A stretch of DNA of 55,775 nt, from assembly GCF_002101595.1 (NCBI RefSeq), contig NZ_LQOM01000017.1:1-55775 (forward strand). The letters run 5' to 3'. Position numbers and translations under genes: made by a program. The notes beneath the pieces are model-generated. The model was not told the DNA's origin and searched no databases. It saw nothing but the letters and a program-made list of their open reading frames with translations. Shown here in pieces: positions 10,323-20,145 of the stretch; the first letter of the stretch is position 1; every line of letters begins with the position of its first letter. This stretch comes from Mycobacterium celatum (lineage in GTDB: Bacteria; Actinomycetota; Actinomycetes; Mycobacteriales; Mycobacteriaceae).

Positions 10323-11526
10323 TTATCCGGCGGATGGGGGGCGGGTCATCACGCTGTAGCGGAAGCCGTAGCGGTGGGTGAAGCCGCTGGCGGTGCGCCG
10401 GCCCGCGCCCGAGAGCGGCATTCCGCGCAGCAGCCCCGCCGGCCCGTTTTTCTCAGCTGCGGCGCCGAGGCTACTGGCCGAGGACAACGCGGCCGACTCG
10501 TTGGCCTGGACAGCGCCGCCAGCCCAACTCGGTGGCACCGACAACCGGCCGATCGTATCGGCCTGGCCCACATTCGCCAGCACCGGCGAGCCACCACTGC
10601 CACCGAGACCTCCCAGGCCGGCAAACTGCGGCGTCGGATACCACGCACCACCCGAACCCGCCGTCGCTCCCCCAGGACCAAACGTCAACTGCTGGCCGAT
10701 CGAGGCAAAAAACGAGGACATGCCGAGCGGGAAGTACCCCGCTATCCCCGTGGTTCGCTTGAGGATCGTGTCGAGGTTCGCCGACGTCAGCCCGGGGCCG
10801 GTGCCGAACGGTGGTGGCAGGAACGACGACAGCGACGAGCCGGACGTCGACGGCCCGGTCGCTGTCGACGTCGACGAAAGTTGTTGCAGCGCTTGGGGAA
10901 CCGCCGTCGACGAGACCAGCTGCGGGGCGGTCGAGGCGGTGGTCTGCGCGGAGGTGCCGGCCGGCGTGGCGGCGGCTTTGGCCACCGCGGCGGCCTGCCC
11001 GGCCACCCCGATGGGGTTGGTGGTCTGCGGCGGCGGGGTAAACGGCGTCACCGTCGAGGCGGCCGCCGACGCCCCCGCATACCCATACATCGCCGCGGCA
11101 TCTTGGGCCCACATCTCCATGTAGTGCGCCTCGGTGGCCATGATCGCCGGGGTGTTCTGGCCGAAAAAATTCGTCGCGATCAACGCCATCAACAACGCCC
11201 GGTTGGCCGCAATCACCGGCGGCGGCACCGTCATCGCAAACGCCGCCTCATAGGCCGCCACCGCCGCGCGGGCCTGATTAGCCGTCTGCTCGGCTTGCGC
11301 AGCCGTCGCACTCAACCAGGACACATACGGTGCAGCCGCCGCAACCATCGACATCGACGCCGGACCCACCCACGGCCCACCGGTCAACTCCGAAATCACC
11401 GAGTCATAGCCGGTCGCAGCCAAACTCAACTCCGCCGCCAACCCATCCCAGGCCCCCGCAGCAGCCAACAACGGCCCCGGCCCCGGACCCGAATACATCC
11501 GACCCGAATTGACCTCCGGCGGCAAC
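10280..11526 (-). repeat. Near-identical 1247-bp repeat, copy 1
   Basis: Matches 11970-13216 at a constant offset of 1690 with one base difference seen (A at 11011, G at 12701). It covers all but the first few codons of a PPE gene plus 43 bp downstream. Both ends stop abruptly and the flanks are clearly diverged, which points to gene conversion or a very recent copying event. Confidence 0.92.
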
Positions 11527-11540
11527 AACCCGAAATCCAC
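10323..11540 (-). CDS. PPE protein (PPE-SVP subfamily), copy 1
   Basis: A 405-aa PPE protein starting [20 protein letters not shown] from GTG at 11540. The PPE domain covers about residues 1 to 180, with WxG as PWVGPAS near residue 57 and conserved blocks [18 protein letters not shown] and [14 protein letters not shown]. The SVP motif is GRLSVPPSW and the end is [10 protein letters not shown]. Unlike its neighbours the start lacks a GGAGG site. The preceding bases are the TAG of a decayed PE followed by GG. Translation may depend on coupling or be weak. It is identical to the next PPE apart from its first residues and one I/T change. Confidence 0.88.
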   Translation of the reverse strand: MDFGLLPPEVNSGRMYSGPGPGPLLAAAGAWDGLAAELSLAATGYDSVISELTGGPWVGPASMSMVAAAAPYVSWLSATAAQAEQTANQARAAVAAYEAAFAMTVPPPVIAANRALLMALIATNFFGQNTPAIMATEAHYMEMWAQDAAAMYGYAGASAAASTVTPFTPPPQTTNPIGVAGQAAAVAKAAATPAGTSAQTTASTAPQLVSSTAVPQALQQLSSTSTATGPSTSGSSLSSFLPPPFGTGPGLTSANLDTILKRTTGIAGYFPLGMSSFFASIGQQLTFGPGGATAGSGGAWYPTPQFAGLGGLGGSGGSPVLANVGQADTIGRLSVPPSWAGGAVQANESAALSSASSLGAAAEKNGPAGLLRGMPLSGAGRRTASGFTHRYGFRYSVMTRPPSAG

Positions 11541-11542
11541 CC

Positions 11543-11692
11543 CTATCGCCGACGATCAGCTAGGTCGCTTTTCCGACCGGCGGCATCGGTGGCCGGGTAT
11601 GAATTGGCGCTGTTGTTCAAACCGAGACCGGTAGCTTGTGATGCGCCAAAATGCCGCGCCGTCAGGAGCATTTCCAACTGTGTAGCCACGAA
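11543..11692 (-). pseudogene. Decayed PE gene upstream of PPE copy 1
   Basis: An open stretch of 49 codons reads FVATQLEMLLTARHFGAS...LNNSANSYPATDAAG. Its start aligns with [12 protein letters not shown] of PE proteins, and its end with [12 protein letters not shown], including a YxxxD. The middle, most of both helices, is missing. The ATG-TCC before the Phe codon has changed to a non-start sequence. The leader upstream still aligns with the PE18 leader. Confidence 0.75.
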
Positions 11693-12012
11693 TAGGGGTG
11701 CGCTTTCTTCTCAACAACGGCCAGCGTCAACGACATTGGGCAACTACTTAGTGCTTGTTGCTGAGATTAGGTTGCTATCGCTGGGCAGTGCCCCGTGAAG
11801 GTCGCGTCCGTTGCACCCCTCGTACCGTCGTCTGCGGGTCGCCAGCCGTCACGGCAACCGCGGTGGTCGGCGCACGTAACTTCCACTAGCTGCGTAAACA
11901 AAGCGGTAGGTCTCGGCGATCAGCACGTCGCGACTTGAGGTCCGTGTGTAGGCGGCGTGGCGAGACGGATAAAAATCTCGTCGCGGATAAAGGCCGGTGG
12001 CGGGTTGGTCAG
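11693..12012. other. Intergenic stretch, decayed PE leader
   Basis: 320 bp with no gene. The part next to 11692 aligns with the PE18 leader. The 21-bp motifs found upstream of other PE units are absent here, consistent with loss of regulation. The AAAAATCTCG element at 11970 begins the second long repeat. Confidence 0.5.
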
Positions 12013-13216
12013 TTATCCGGCGGATGGGGGGCGGGTCATCACGCTGTAGCGGAAGCCGTAGCGGTGGGTGAAGCCGCTGGCGGTGCGCCGGCCCGCGCCC
12101 GAGAGCGGCATTCCGCGCAGCAGCCCCGCCGGCCCGTTTTTCTCAGCTGCGGCGCCGAGGCTACTGGCCGAGGACAACGCGGCCGACTCGTTGGCCTGGA
12201 CAGCGCCGCCAGCCCAACTCGGTGGCACCGACAACCGGCCGATCGTATCGGCCTGGCCCACATTCGCCAGCACCGGCGAGCCACCACTGCCACCGAGACC
12301 TCCCAGGCCGGCAAACTGCGGCGTCGGATACCACGCACCACCCGAACCCGCCGTCGCTCCCCCAGGACCAAACGTCAACTGCTGGCCGATCGAGGCAAAA
12401 AACGAGGACATGCCGAGCGGGAAGTACCCCGCTATCCCCGTGGTTCGCTTGAGGATCGTGTCGAGGTTCGCCGACGTCAGCCCGGGGCCGGTGCCGAACG
12501 GTGGTGGCAGGAACGACGACAGCGACGAGCCGGACGTCGACGGCCCGGTCGCTGTCGACGTCGACGAAAGTTGTTGCAGCGCTTGGGGAACCGCCGTCGA
12601 CGAGACCAGCTGCGGGGCGGTCGAGGCGGTGGTCTGCGCGGAGGTGCCGGCCGGCGTGGCGGCGGCTTTGGCCACCGCGGCGGCCTGCCCGGCCACCCCG
12701 GTGGGGTTGGTGGTCTGCGGCGGCGGGGTAAACGGCGTCACCGTCGAGGCGGCCGCCGACGCCCCCGCATACCCATACATCGCCGCGGCATCTTGGGCCC
12801 ACATCTCCATGTAGTGCGCCTCGGTGGCCATGATCGCCGGGGTGTTCTGGCCGAAAAAATTCGTCGCGATCAACGCCATCAACAACGCCCGGTTGGCCGC
12901 AATCACCGGCGGCGGCACCGTCATCGCAAACGCCGCCTCATAGGCCGCCACCGCCGCGCGGGCCTGATTAGCCGTCTGCTCGGCTTGCGCAGCCGTCGCA
13001 CTCAACCAGGACACATACGGTGCAGCCGCCGCAACCATCGACATCGACGCCGGACCCACCCACGGCCCACCGGTCAACTCCGAAATCACCGAGTCATAGC
13101 CGGTCGCAGCCAAACTCAACTCCGCCGCCAACCCATCCCAGGCCCCCGCAGCAGCCAACAACGGCCCCGGCCCCGGACCCGAATACATCCGACCCGAATT
13201 GACCTCCGGCGGCAAC
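11970..13216 (-). repeat. Near-identical 1247-bp repeat, copy 2
   Basis: The partner of 10280-11526, with one difference noted at 12701. It begins with the AAAAATCTCGTCGCGGATAA element and ends within the eighth codon or so of the PPE gene. Confidence 0.92.
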
Positions 13217-13233
13217 GCGCCGAAATCCAGCAC
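12013..13233 (-). CDS. PPE protein (PPE-SVP subfamily), copy 2
   Basis: A 406-aa PPE protein starting [19 protein letters not shown] from GTG at 13233, with GAGGAGGG upstream, so it has the normal PE-PPE translation signal that copy 1 lacks. Domain layout matches copy 1: PPE domain to about residue 180, WxG as PWVGPAS, SVP motif GRLSVPPSW and a terminal [10 protein letters not shown]. It has Thr where copy 1 has Ile in TTNPxGVAGQ. Its PE partner gene upstream is decayed, so it may pair with a PE encoded elsewhere in the locus. Confidence 0.92.
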   Translation of the reverse strand: MLDFGALPPEVNSGRMYSGPGPGPLLAAAGAWDGLAAELSLAATGYDSVISELTGGPWVGPASMSMVAAAAPYVSWLSATAAQAEQTANQARAAVAAYEAAFAMTVPPPVIAANRALLMALIATNFFGQNTPAIMATEAHYMEMWAQDAAAMYGYAGASAAASTVTPFTPPPQTTNPTGVAGQAAAVAKAAATPAGTSAQTTASTAPQLVSSTAVPQALQQLSSTSTATGPSTSGSSLSSFLPPPFGTGPGLTSANLDTILKRTTGIAGYFPLGMSSFFASIGQQLTFGPGGATAGSGGAWYPTPQFAGLGGLGGSGGSPVLANVGQADTIGRLSVPPSWAGGAVQANESAALSSASSLGAAAEKNGPAGLLRGMPLSGAGRRTASGFTHRYGFRYSVMTRPPSAG

Positions 13234-13243
13234 TAAGCCCTCC

Positions 13244-13376
13244 TCAGTGCGCCGTCGACGCGTTGAGCGGCTTCAACGGCGGCCAGCGGTGTGGTCAAGA
13301 ATCGGTCGGGAGGCTCATTGGCGAGCGGCTGACTCGCGCCGGCCCACGAAGCGTGGTGTCTGCTCACAGCCGAAAT
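13244..13376 (-). pseudogene. Decayed PE gene upstream of PPE copy 2
   Basis: The last 40 or so bases before the PPE start align base by base with the PE18 3' end (GCCGC.CAACGCG.TCG...CTGAGGAGGG). The distal end keeps the GAAGAAAGCGCA leader shared with the other decayed PE. The centre is deleted and no frame covers the whole. It ends at the TGA homologous to the PE stop. Confidence 0.65.
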
Positions 13377-13497
13377 GCGCTTTCTTCCCTCGGTAACCCT
13401 CAGCATCAACAATGTTGAGCACGGCCGCTCGTCACTGAACAGTCGCTCGTTGGTGAGATTAGATGGCCGTGCGGAGAATCGCCGTCGCGGACGCCAA

Positions 13498-13560
13498 CTA
13501 TTCATTCCTGGACAACTACTGTTCATCCGCGGATGGCAATCGTTCACCCGTAGTTCGGTT
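13498..13560 (-). repeat. Three 21-bp direct repeat units upstream of the decayed PE
   Basis: Cores are TATTCATTC at 13499, TGTTCATCC at 13520 and CGTTCACCC at 13541, exactly 21 bp apart. They are variants of the TGTTCAYYC motif, in the same position relative to the PE leader as at PE18. The two outer cores have each lost one consensus base. Confidence 0.8.
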
Positions 13561-15075
<1,515 letters not shown>

Positions 15076-15076
15076 C

Positions 15077-15099
15077 CCGGTCACCGCCGGGCCGACCGG
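15077..15099 (+). terminator. Possible hairpin terminator after the cyp143 paralog
   Basis: CCGGTC at 15077-15082 pairs with GACCGG at 15094-15099 around an 11-base loop, directly after the TGA. It has no U-tract and a short stem, so it is weak evidence only. Confidence 0.3.
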
Positions 15100-15256
15100 C
15101 TCGACGTCGTCAACTCACTCGCTGAAATTCCCACCTGACGCCTGGGTCAATGTATCGGTTGGCAGCGTGCCGGTGGTGCACCAGCCAGGTGTTCGCCATC
15201 GGGGATCAAACCCCGTGCTTTCTCACAGCTGGTGTGTGGATTGAGGGGTAGCCCAC

Positions 15257-15303
15257 TCAGGCCGACATGCGGTGGTCGCTCAGCGCCTCGTCGAAGCGGT
15301 CTA
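15257..15303 (-). pseudogene. Out-of-frame C-terminal remnant of che1
   Basis: Reads LDRFDEALSDHRMSA and TGA on the minus strand. It is directly joined to the end of the truncated che1 frame, one codon phase off. It marks the far side of an internal deletion of roughly 80 or more codons. Confidence 0.6.
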
Positions 15304-15759
15304 GCGGGTTGCGGCCGCCAGCTTTGGCGCTACCTGCACGGTGCGCGCATTCGCCGCGGCGTGCGACGAGCCGATGGCAACCACCAGCACACCGAGCTCA
15401 CTATCCCGCCCGGAAACGCCAAGGCGGCCAAGCCTTTCCCGCAACACCGTCACAAGCCGATCGTCCTCGCCGAGCACGTCCGCCTGGCGCACGCCGCGAC
15501 GACCGCAGCCCCCGATTTGTCGGGGAATGTCGATACGCGCGTGATAGGCGTCTGCCAGCAGCAGCGGGGTGACCACTGCCGCGCGGGCATCCCGCAACCC
15601 GGCCAACACCTCGGCCAGCCCCGGCGAATTCTGGTCGCAGAACCCCACTCGCACGTCAAGACCGGGGCGCGTGCGCCGCAGCCGGCCAGCGACGGCGCGC
15701 GCATTGGCCGCGCATCGCGGGTCCGCGCTGCCGTGCGCGGTCAGCACCAGCGTAGTCAT
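15301..15759 (-). CDS. che1: Truncated sirohydrochlorin ferrochelatase-like protein (Che1/CbiX/SirB)
   Basis: Inserts iron into sirohydrochlorin to make siroheme for sulfite reductase. The ATG at 15759 overlaps the cysH stop (ATGA). The frame gives 152 aa, while the two-domain family is about 240 or more. The first domain is intact, with LTAHGS (H9) and ADAYHARIDIP (H73), the metal-chelating histidines. Right after AAATR comes a stop, yet the following bases in another frame read LDRFDEALSDHRMSA and stop at 15257, which looks like the family C-terminus. So most of the second domain has been deleted and the frame lost. Confidence 0.8.
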   Translation of the reverse strand: MTTLVLTAHGSADPRCAANARAVAGRLRRTRPGLDVRVGFCDQNSPGLAEVLAGLRDARAAVVTPLLLADAYHARIDIPRQIGGCGRRGVRQADVLGEDDRLVTVLRERLGRLGVSGRDSELGVLVVAIGSSHAAANARTVQVAPKLAAATR

Positions 15760-16430
15760 GAGGCGTGCAACCCGCATTCGGTCTTGGACAACCCCTGCCA
15801 GCGCCCGCTACGCGGATCGGCCTCCCGAGCGGGCTTGGCAGTGCATGGAGCGCATCCGATGGACGGATACCCTTCGTAGACAAGCGGATTGACCAGCACA
15901 TCGTGCTCGGCGATGTAGTCGGCCATGTCCCGATCCGACCATGCGGCCAGCGGGTTGACTTTCACCAGCCTGAACTGCTCGTCGAAGCCGCGCAGCGCTT
16001 CGGACAGCGGCGCGACCTTGCGCAGCCGGCAGCATTCGTTGGGATTTCGGGCGAATAGATCCTTGCCCAGCAGTTCGTCCTGCTGGGCCACCGTGTGCTC
16101 GGGGATGACGTTGAGGACGTGGACGTCGTAGGTGGCATCGACGGCGTTGCGGATGCCGATGGTTTCGGCGAAGTGGTATCCAGTGTCCAAAAACACTACG
16201 GGCACCCCTGGGCGGACCTTCGCTGCCAGATCCACCAGCACCGCGTCCTGCATGCTGGAGGCCACCACCCAGCCGCAGGTGGCCCACCCGCGAGGCACGT
16301 TGACGCCCCGGAAATGATGGTCAGTCCAGCGCAACAGTTCGGTAGCGCTGGCGCCCTCCAACTCCTTGGCGCCGCGCGCCGCCAACTCGCGCAGTTGCGT
16401 TTCGGTCCAGCCGTTTGTCTCACCACTCAT
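15756..16430 (-). CDS. cysH: CysH adenylylsulfate reductase with an internal deletion
   Basis: Reduces adenylylsulfate to sulfite in cysteine synthesis. It is 224 aa against about 254 in M. tuberculosis. The [4Fe-4S] cysteines C133-C134 and C193/C196 and the catalytic C219 in ECGLH are present, as is the nucleotide region ending in FLDTGYHF. Between G148 and F149 about 23 residues are missing, which in the family carry the substrate-binding WVTGxRR loop, so activity is doubtful. A Gly-rich loop near residue 42 is also shorter. The ATG overlaps the sirA stop (ATGA), and the che1 ATG overlaps its own stop, a tight operon. Confidence 0.88.
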   Translation of the reverse strand: MSGETNGWTETQLRELAARGAKELEGASATELLRWTDHHFRGVNVPRGWATCGWVVASSMQDAVLVDLAAKVRPGVPVVFLDTGYHFAETIGIRNAVDATYDVHVLNVIPEHTVAQQDELLGKDLFARNPNECCRLRKVAPLSEALRGFDEQFRLVKVNPLAAWSDRDMADYIAEHDVLVNPLVYEGYPSIGCAPCTAKPAREADPRSGRWQGLSKTECGLHAS

Positions 16431-18093
16431 CGCAGGTCATCCTCGTCAGCGCGCATGGCCCACTGCGCGAAGCGTTCGCCGTCATGTCGGTGTTTGACGA
16501 AATTGCGCACCACCCGCTCGATATAGTCGCCAAGCTCACTGCTGCTGACTTTGTGCTGGCGCAGCTTGCGGCCGAACCCACTGTCCAGCCCGAGGCTTCC
16601 GCCCAAATGCACCTGGAAGCCTTCGACCGAACCACCATGGCCGTCGTCGATCATCTGGCCCTTGAACCCGATGTCGGCGACCTGGATCCGCGCGCACGAG
16701 TTGGGGCAACCGTTGATATTGACGGTGATCGGCACGTCCAGCTCGGCATTGATATCCTCGAGCCGGCGCTCCAGTTCGGGTACCAAAACCTGTGCGCGGC
16801 CACGTGTTTCGGCGAAAGACAATTTGCAAAACTCGATGCCGGTGCAGGCCATAAGGTTTCGCCGCCAGTGTGACGGCCGTGACGGCAGGCCCAGCGCGTC
16901 CAAGTCGGCGACCAGACAGTCGACATGCTTATCCGGCACGTCCAGAATGATCAACTTCTGATACGGCGTAAACCGGATCCGGTTCGAGCCAACGTGTTCG
17001 GCCAGATCGGCGACCGCAGACAACTTCGGGCCGGACAGGCGGCCGGCGACCGGGGACACCCCGACAGCGTTGAGTCCGTTCTTCAGCCGTTGCACTCCGA
17101 CATGGTCGATCGGGTGGATCACCGGCGGTGGCGGTGGACCGTCGATCAGCGGCCGCTTGAGGTATTCGGTCTCGAGGACCTCCCGGAATTGTTCAATGCC
17201 CCAGTCCTTGATCAGGAACTTCATGCGTGCCTTGGAACGCAGCCGGCGGTAGCCGTAGTCGCGGAACACCGAGGTCACCCCTGCCCACACGGCGGGCACC
17301 TCCTCGAGCGGGATCCAGGCTCCCACTCGTTGGGCCAGCATCGGATTGGTTGACAGGCCGCCTCCGACCCACAGATCCAGGCCCGGGCCGTGCTCAGGGT
17401 GGTGCACGCCTATGAACGAGATGTCGTTGATCTCGTGCGCGACATCCTGCAGACCGGAAACCGCGGTCTTGTACTGCGCGGCAGGTCGGCGAAATCGGGC
17501 TTGCCGATATAGCGCCGCACGATCTCCTGGATCGCACAGCTCGGGTCGAGCACCTCGTCGAGCGATTCACCGGCCAGCGGTGAGCCCAGAATCACCCGCG
17601 GGCAATCACCGCACGCCTCTGCGGTCTGCAACCCAACCACGGCCAGCTCGCGCCAGATCAACGGGACATTCTCCACCTTTATCCAGTGCATTTGCAGGTT
17701 CTCGCGGTCGGAGATGTCGGCCGTATCGCGGGCATACAGTCTGGAAATCTCGCCCAGGGTGCGTACTGCAGCGGCCGACAGCGCACCGCCGTCACAGCGC
17801 ACCCGCATCATCAAGTACCGCGACTCCAAGACGTCAATGTTCTCGTCGCCCGTCCAGGAGCCGTCGTATCCCTGCTCACGTTGGGTGTAAAGGCCCCACC
17901 AGCGGAAGCGGCCGCGCAGGCCTGTCTTCTCGATGCCGTCGAAACCACATTTGGCGTAAACGTTTTCAATCCGCCCGCGTACGGCGAGCGGATTGCCCTG
18001 CTTCTTGAGCTCCTCAGTCGCGTTGAGCGGCTCGCGCATTCCCAGCGCCCATTGGCCTTCGCTGCGCGGCTTGCCGGCAGGTGGTGCGGTCAT
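16427..18093 (-). pseudogene. sirA: Ferredoxin-sulfite reductase (SirA/NirA), frameshifted
   Basis: Reduces sulfite to sulfide with siroheme and a [4Fe-4S] cluster. ATG at 18093, with GAGGAGGAAC upstream. The N-terminal frame is clean to YIGKPDFADLPR, then breaks at about 17474. A single missing A (CGCAGTAC where CGCAAGTAC is expected) accounts for it. From there the second frame continues as YKTAVSGLQDV...HHPEHGPGLDLW to the end at 16427, including FCKLSF and the cluster motif NGCPNSCAR. Restored length would be about 555 aa, normal for the family. The Tyr and Cys of the NirA covalent crosslink (WWGLYTQRE and EACGDCPR) are both present. This is either a one-base deletion or a sequencing error. 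Confidence 0.9.
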
Positions 18094-18641
18094 CCACGTT
18101 CCTCCTCACCGTGCGGCCGGCGCGAATCGCGCAAATCACCGGTCGCTGTTGCGCCGACGTGGGCCCGCCAACCACCTGGAAGCACAGGCGCGCGAACCTA
18201 CGACATCAAGGCCGGACATCGGCAGCTGCACGCTCGGTATCGGTATGCGGTAGCACATCAAGTGGGTGCGAAACGTGCTGCCGTGGGTGGACGGTCACCG
18301 GACCGTTATGCCATCGACGCTGGCGATCCTTCCGACCAGGGCGAATTTTTAATCACCGTGAGCAAAATTACCGGGGATCATTTAATGCAGCGTGAATGAA
18401 CGCCGGGAATCGCCTGAGAAAACCGGTCCCGCACGGCTGGCCCGGCCCGGGGCTGACCATGCTATGCGAAGTGGTCTTGGCGACACCTAGGCTGGCGCAC
18501 TCGCCGGAATGGGCCGCCTGCTGCGACCCGCGATAGTTGCGCGCGGCCTCCCTAACAGGCGGCACTCTTGCTCTAGATGATCGGGAACCAGCTTCCGACG
18601 ACGTGCACGATTTCGATGTAGAGCGGGATGAATGGGGACCG
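18094..18641. other. Intergenic stretch between the PPE gene and sirA
   Basis: 548 bp with no gene I can support. It is the likely 5' leader and promoter of the sulfur operon. I looked for a cysteine-rich leader peptide of the kind known upstream of mycobacterial cysteine genes and found none. An open frame of 65 codons at 18368-18565 (minus) has no supporting feature. Confidence 0.45.
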
Positions 18642-19835
18642 TTAGCCGCCGGCCGGTGAGCGCGGAATCACAGTCGGCCGAACCTCGAACCGCGGAGTGG
18701 CGCCGCCGACCGCGCCGCGCCCGGCCATATTTGTGATCGGCATCATGGGGGGCACCGCCTGCTGGGCGGCTGCCTGGACCGCCGGGGTTGCGCTGGCCGG
18801 CAAGGCGCCGGCCGCAGTGGGGCTTATCGCCGACGCCGTCCCGGCCCAACCGGACGGCACCGACAGCGCGCCGATCGAAGCCGCCCGGCCCATCCCCGCC
18901 GTCACCGCCGAACCACTGCCGAGGCCGGAAAACCCCGCGGAGCCCAGCGCGCCGGCGCCGGAACCGAGTCCGCCACGCAGGGCCGATCCCAGCGCGTTAG
19001 CGGTGTTGCCCACGGCCCTGGCCGCAGTACTCGCTGCGTTGGCCCCGCCCATCGTGAACAATCGGGTGAGCATGCTCAACGGCATCATGGCCATCCGCGC
19101 CGGCATCGTCAGCATGCTCAGTGACGACAGCGACGACATCCCCGACGTGGACGACGACGAAGACGACCCCGACGACAGTGCTTGCAACGCCTGGGGTGTC
19201 GCCGAAATCAGTTGCGGGCCTGCCGACATCACCGTCTCGACATGCGTGCCGGCGGAGCTGCCCGCGGCCTGGGCCACCGCGGCGGCCTGGCCGGCCAACC
19301 CGCCCGGGTCGGTGGTCTGCGGCGGCGCCGTGAATGGAGTCAGTTTCGCGGCAGCGGCCGACGCGCCGGCGTAGCCGTACATGGCCGCGGCGTCCTGCGC
19401 CCACATTTCGGCGTAGTGGAACTCGGTGGCCGCGATGGCCGGGCTGTTCTGCCCGAGGACGTTGGTCGCGACCAGAGTGGCGAGCAGGCTGCGGTTGGCT
19501 GCAATTACCGGCGGAGGAACCGTTGCGGCAAAAGCGGTTTCATAAGCAGCGGCCGCCGTCGCGGCCTGCGCAGCGGCCTGTTCGGCTTGGCCAGCGGTGG
19601 CGGCGAGCCAGCCGACGTACGGCGTGGCCGCGGCCGCCATCGACACCGCCGACGGCCCCGCCCACGCCCCGCCGGTCAACCCGGAGATCAACGAACCATA
19701 GTGCGCCGCCGCGGAATTCAACTCGACGGCCAACTCCTGCCAGGCCGCCGCGGCGGCCAGCATCGGTCCCGAACCGGGCCCGGCATACATGCGCGCGGAG
19801 TTGATCTCTGGCGGCAGCGCCCCGAAATCCAGCAT
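18642..19835 (-). CDS. PPE protein (PPE-SVP subfamily) next to eccC5
   Basis: A 397-aa PPE protein from ATG at 19835 (GGGGAG upstream), starting [21 protein letters not shown]. WxG is AWAGPSA near residue 57. The PPE domain ends near 180. A Ser/Met-rich stretch ([20 protein letters not shown]) follows at about 245-265, then Gly/Ala-rich sequence, the SVP motif GALSVPSGW and a terminal [12 protein letters not shown]. It follows the internally deleted PE by 10 bp, so they form a cotranscribed pair although the PE may not fold. Confidence 0.93.
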   Translation of the reverse strand: MLDFGALPPEINSARMYAGPGSGPMLAAAAAWQELAVELNSAAAHYGSLISGLTGGAWAGPSAVSMAAAATPYVGWLAATAGQAEQAAAQAATAAAAYETAFAATVPPPVIAANRSLLATLVATNVLGQNSPAIAATEFHYAEMWAQDAAAMYGYAGASAAAAKLTPFTAPPQTTDPGGLAGQAAAVAQAAGSSAGTHVETVMSAGPQLISATPQALQALSSGSSSSSSTSGMSSLSSLSMLTMPARMAMMPLSMLTRLFTMGGANAASTAARAVGNTANALGSALRGGLGSGAGALGSAGFSGLGSGSAVTAGMGRAASIGALSVPSGWAGTASAISPTAAGALPASATPAVQAAAQQAVPPMMPITNMAGRGAVGGATPRFEVRPTVIPRSPAGG

Positions 19836-19845
19836 CGCTCCCCCT

Positions 19846-20028
19846 CTAGCCGGCTCCGACCACGTTGGCAGCTTCGGTGGCTGCATATGACTCGGCGCTG
19901 GCACCGAGGGTGGCGACGAACATGTCGTGGATCGCGGCCGCGTGCGCGCCGACCGCCTGGTACATCTGCGCATACGCGGCAAACTGCGCCGCGGTCAACG
20001 CTTCCGGCTGTGTCGTCACAAACGACAT
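19846..20028 (-). CDS. PE protein with helix 1 deleted in frame
   Basis: A 60-aa PE protein where 99 is normal. [11 protein letters not shown] joins straight to [15 protein letters not shown], so 39 codons are lost, covering nearly all of helix 1 and the loop. The join lies where GCGTTG and GCGCTGACC sequences of a full PE could recombine. Helix 2 and the YxxxE signal (Y48-E52) remain. PE-PPE dimers need both PE helices, so normal pairing is unlikely. GGGAG precedes the ATG. It follows eccC5 by 117 bp. Confidence 0.85.
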   Translation of the reverse strand: MSFVTTQPEALTAAQFAAYAQMYQAVGAHAAAIHDMFVATLGASAESYAATEAANVVGAG

Positions 20029-20145
20029 CAGGCACTCCCTTCACCACTACCCCATCAGTCACTGTTCAGCGACGTTAAAAAGGCAGGGTGAGCAGACGAC
20101 AAGTGCCAGCTGTGCGTTGGCTATGAGGTGGCTCTGAGGAGCCGC

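Noticed and set aside
10218..11798. Long plus-strand open frame opposite the PPE gene (and its twin at 11935-13236)
   Set aside because: Arg/Gly-rich antisense shadow of the PPE coding sequence. It is duplicated only because the PPE is.
18368..18565. A 65-codon frame upstream of the sulfur operon (minus strand)
   Set aside because: No ribosome site, no family resemblance and no run of Cys codons that would make it a cysteine attenuator leader.
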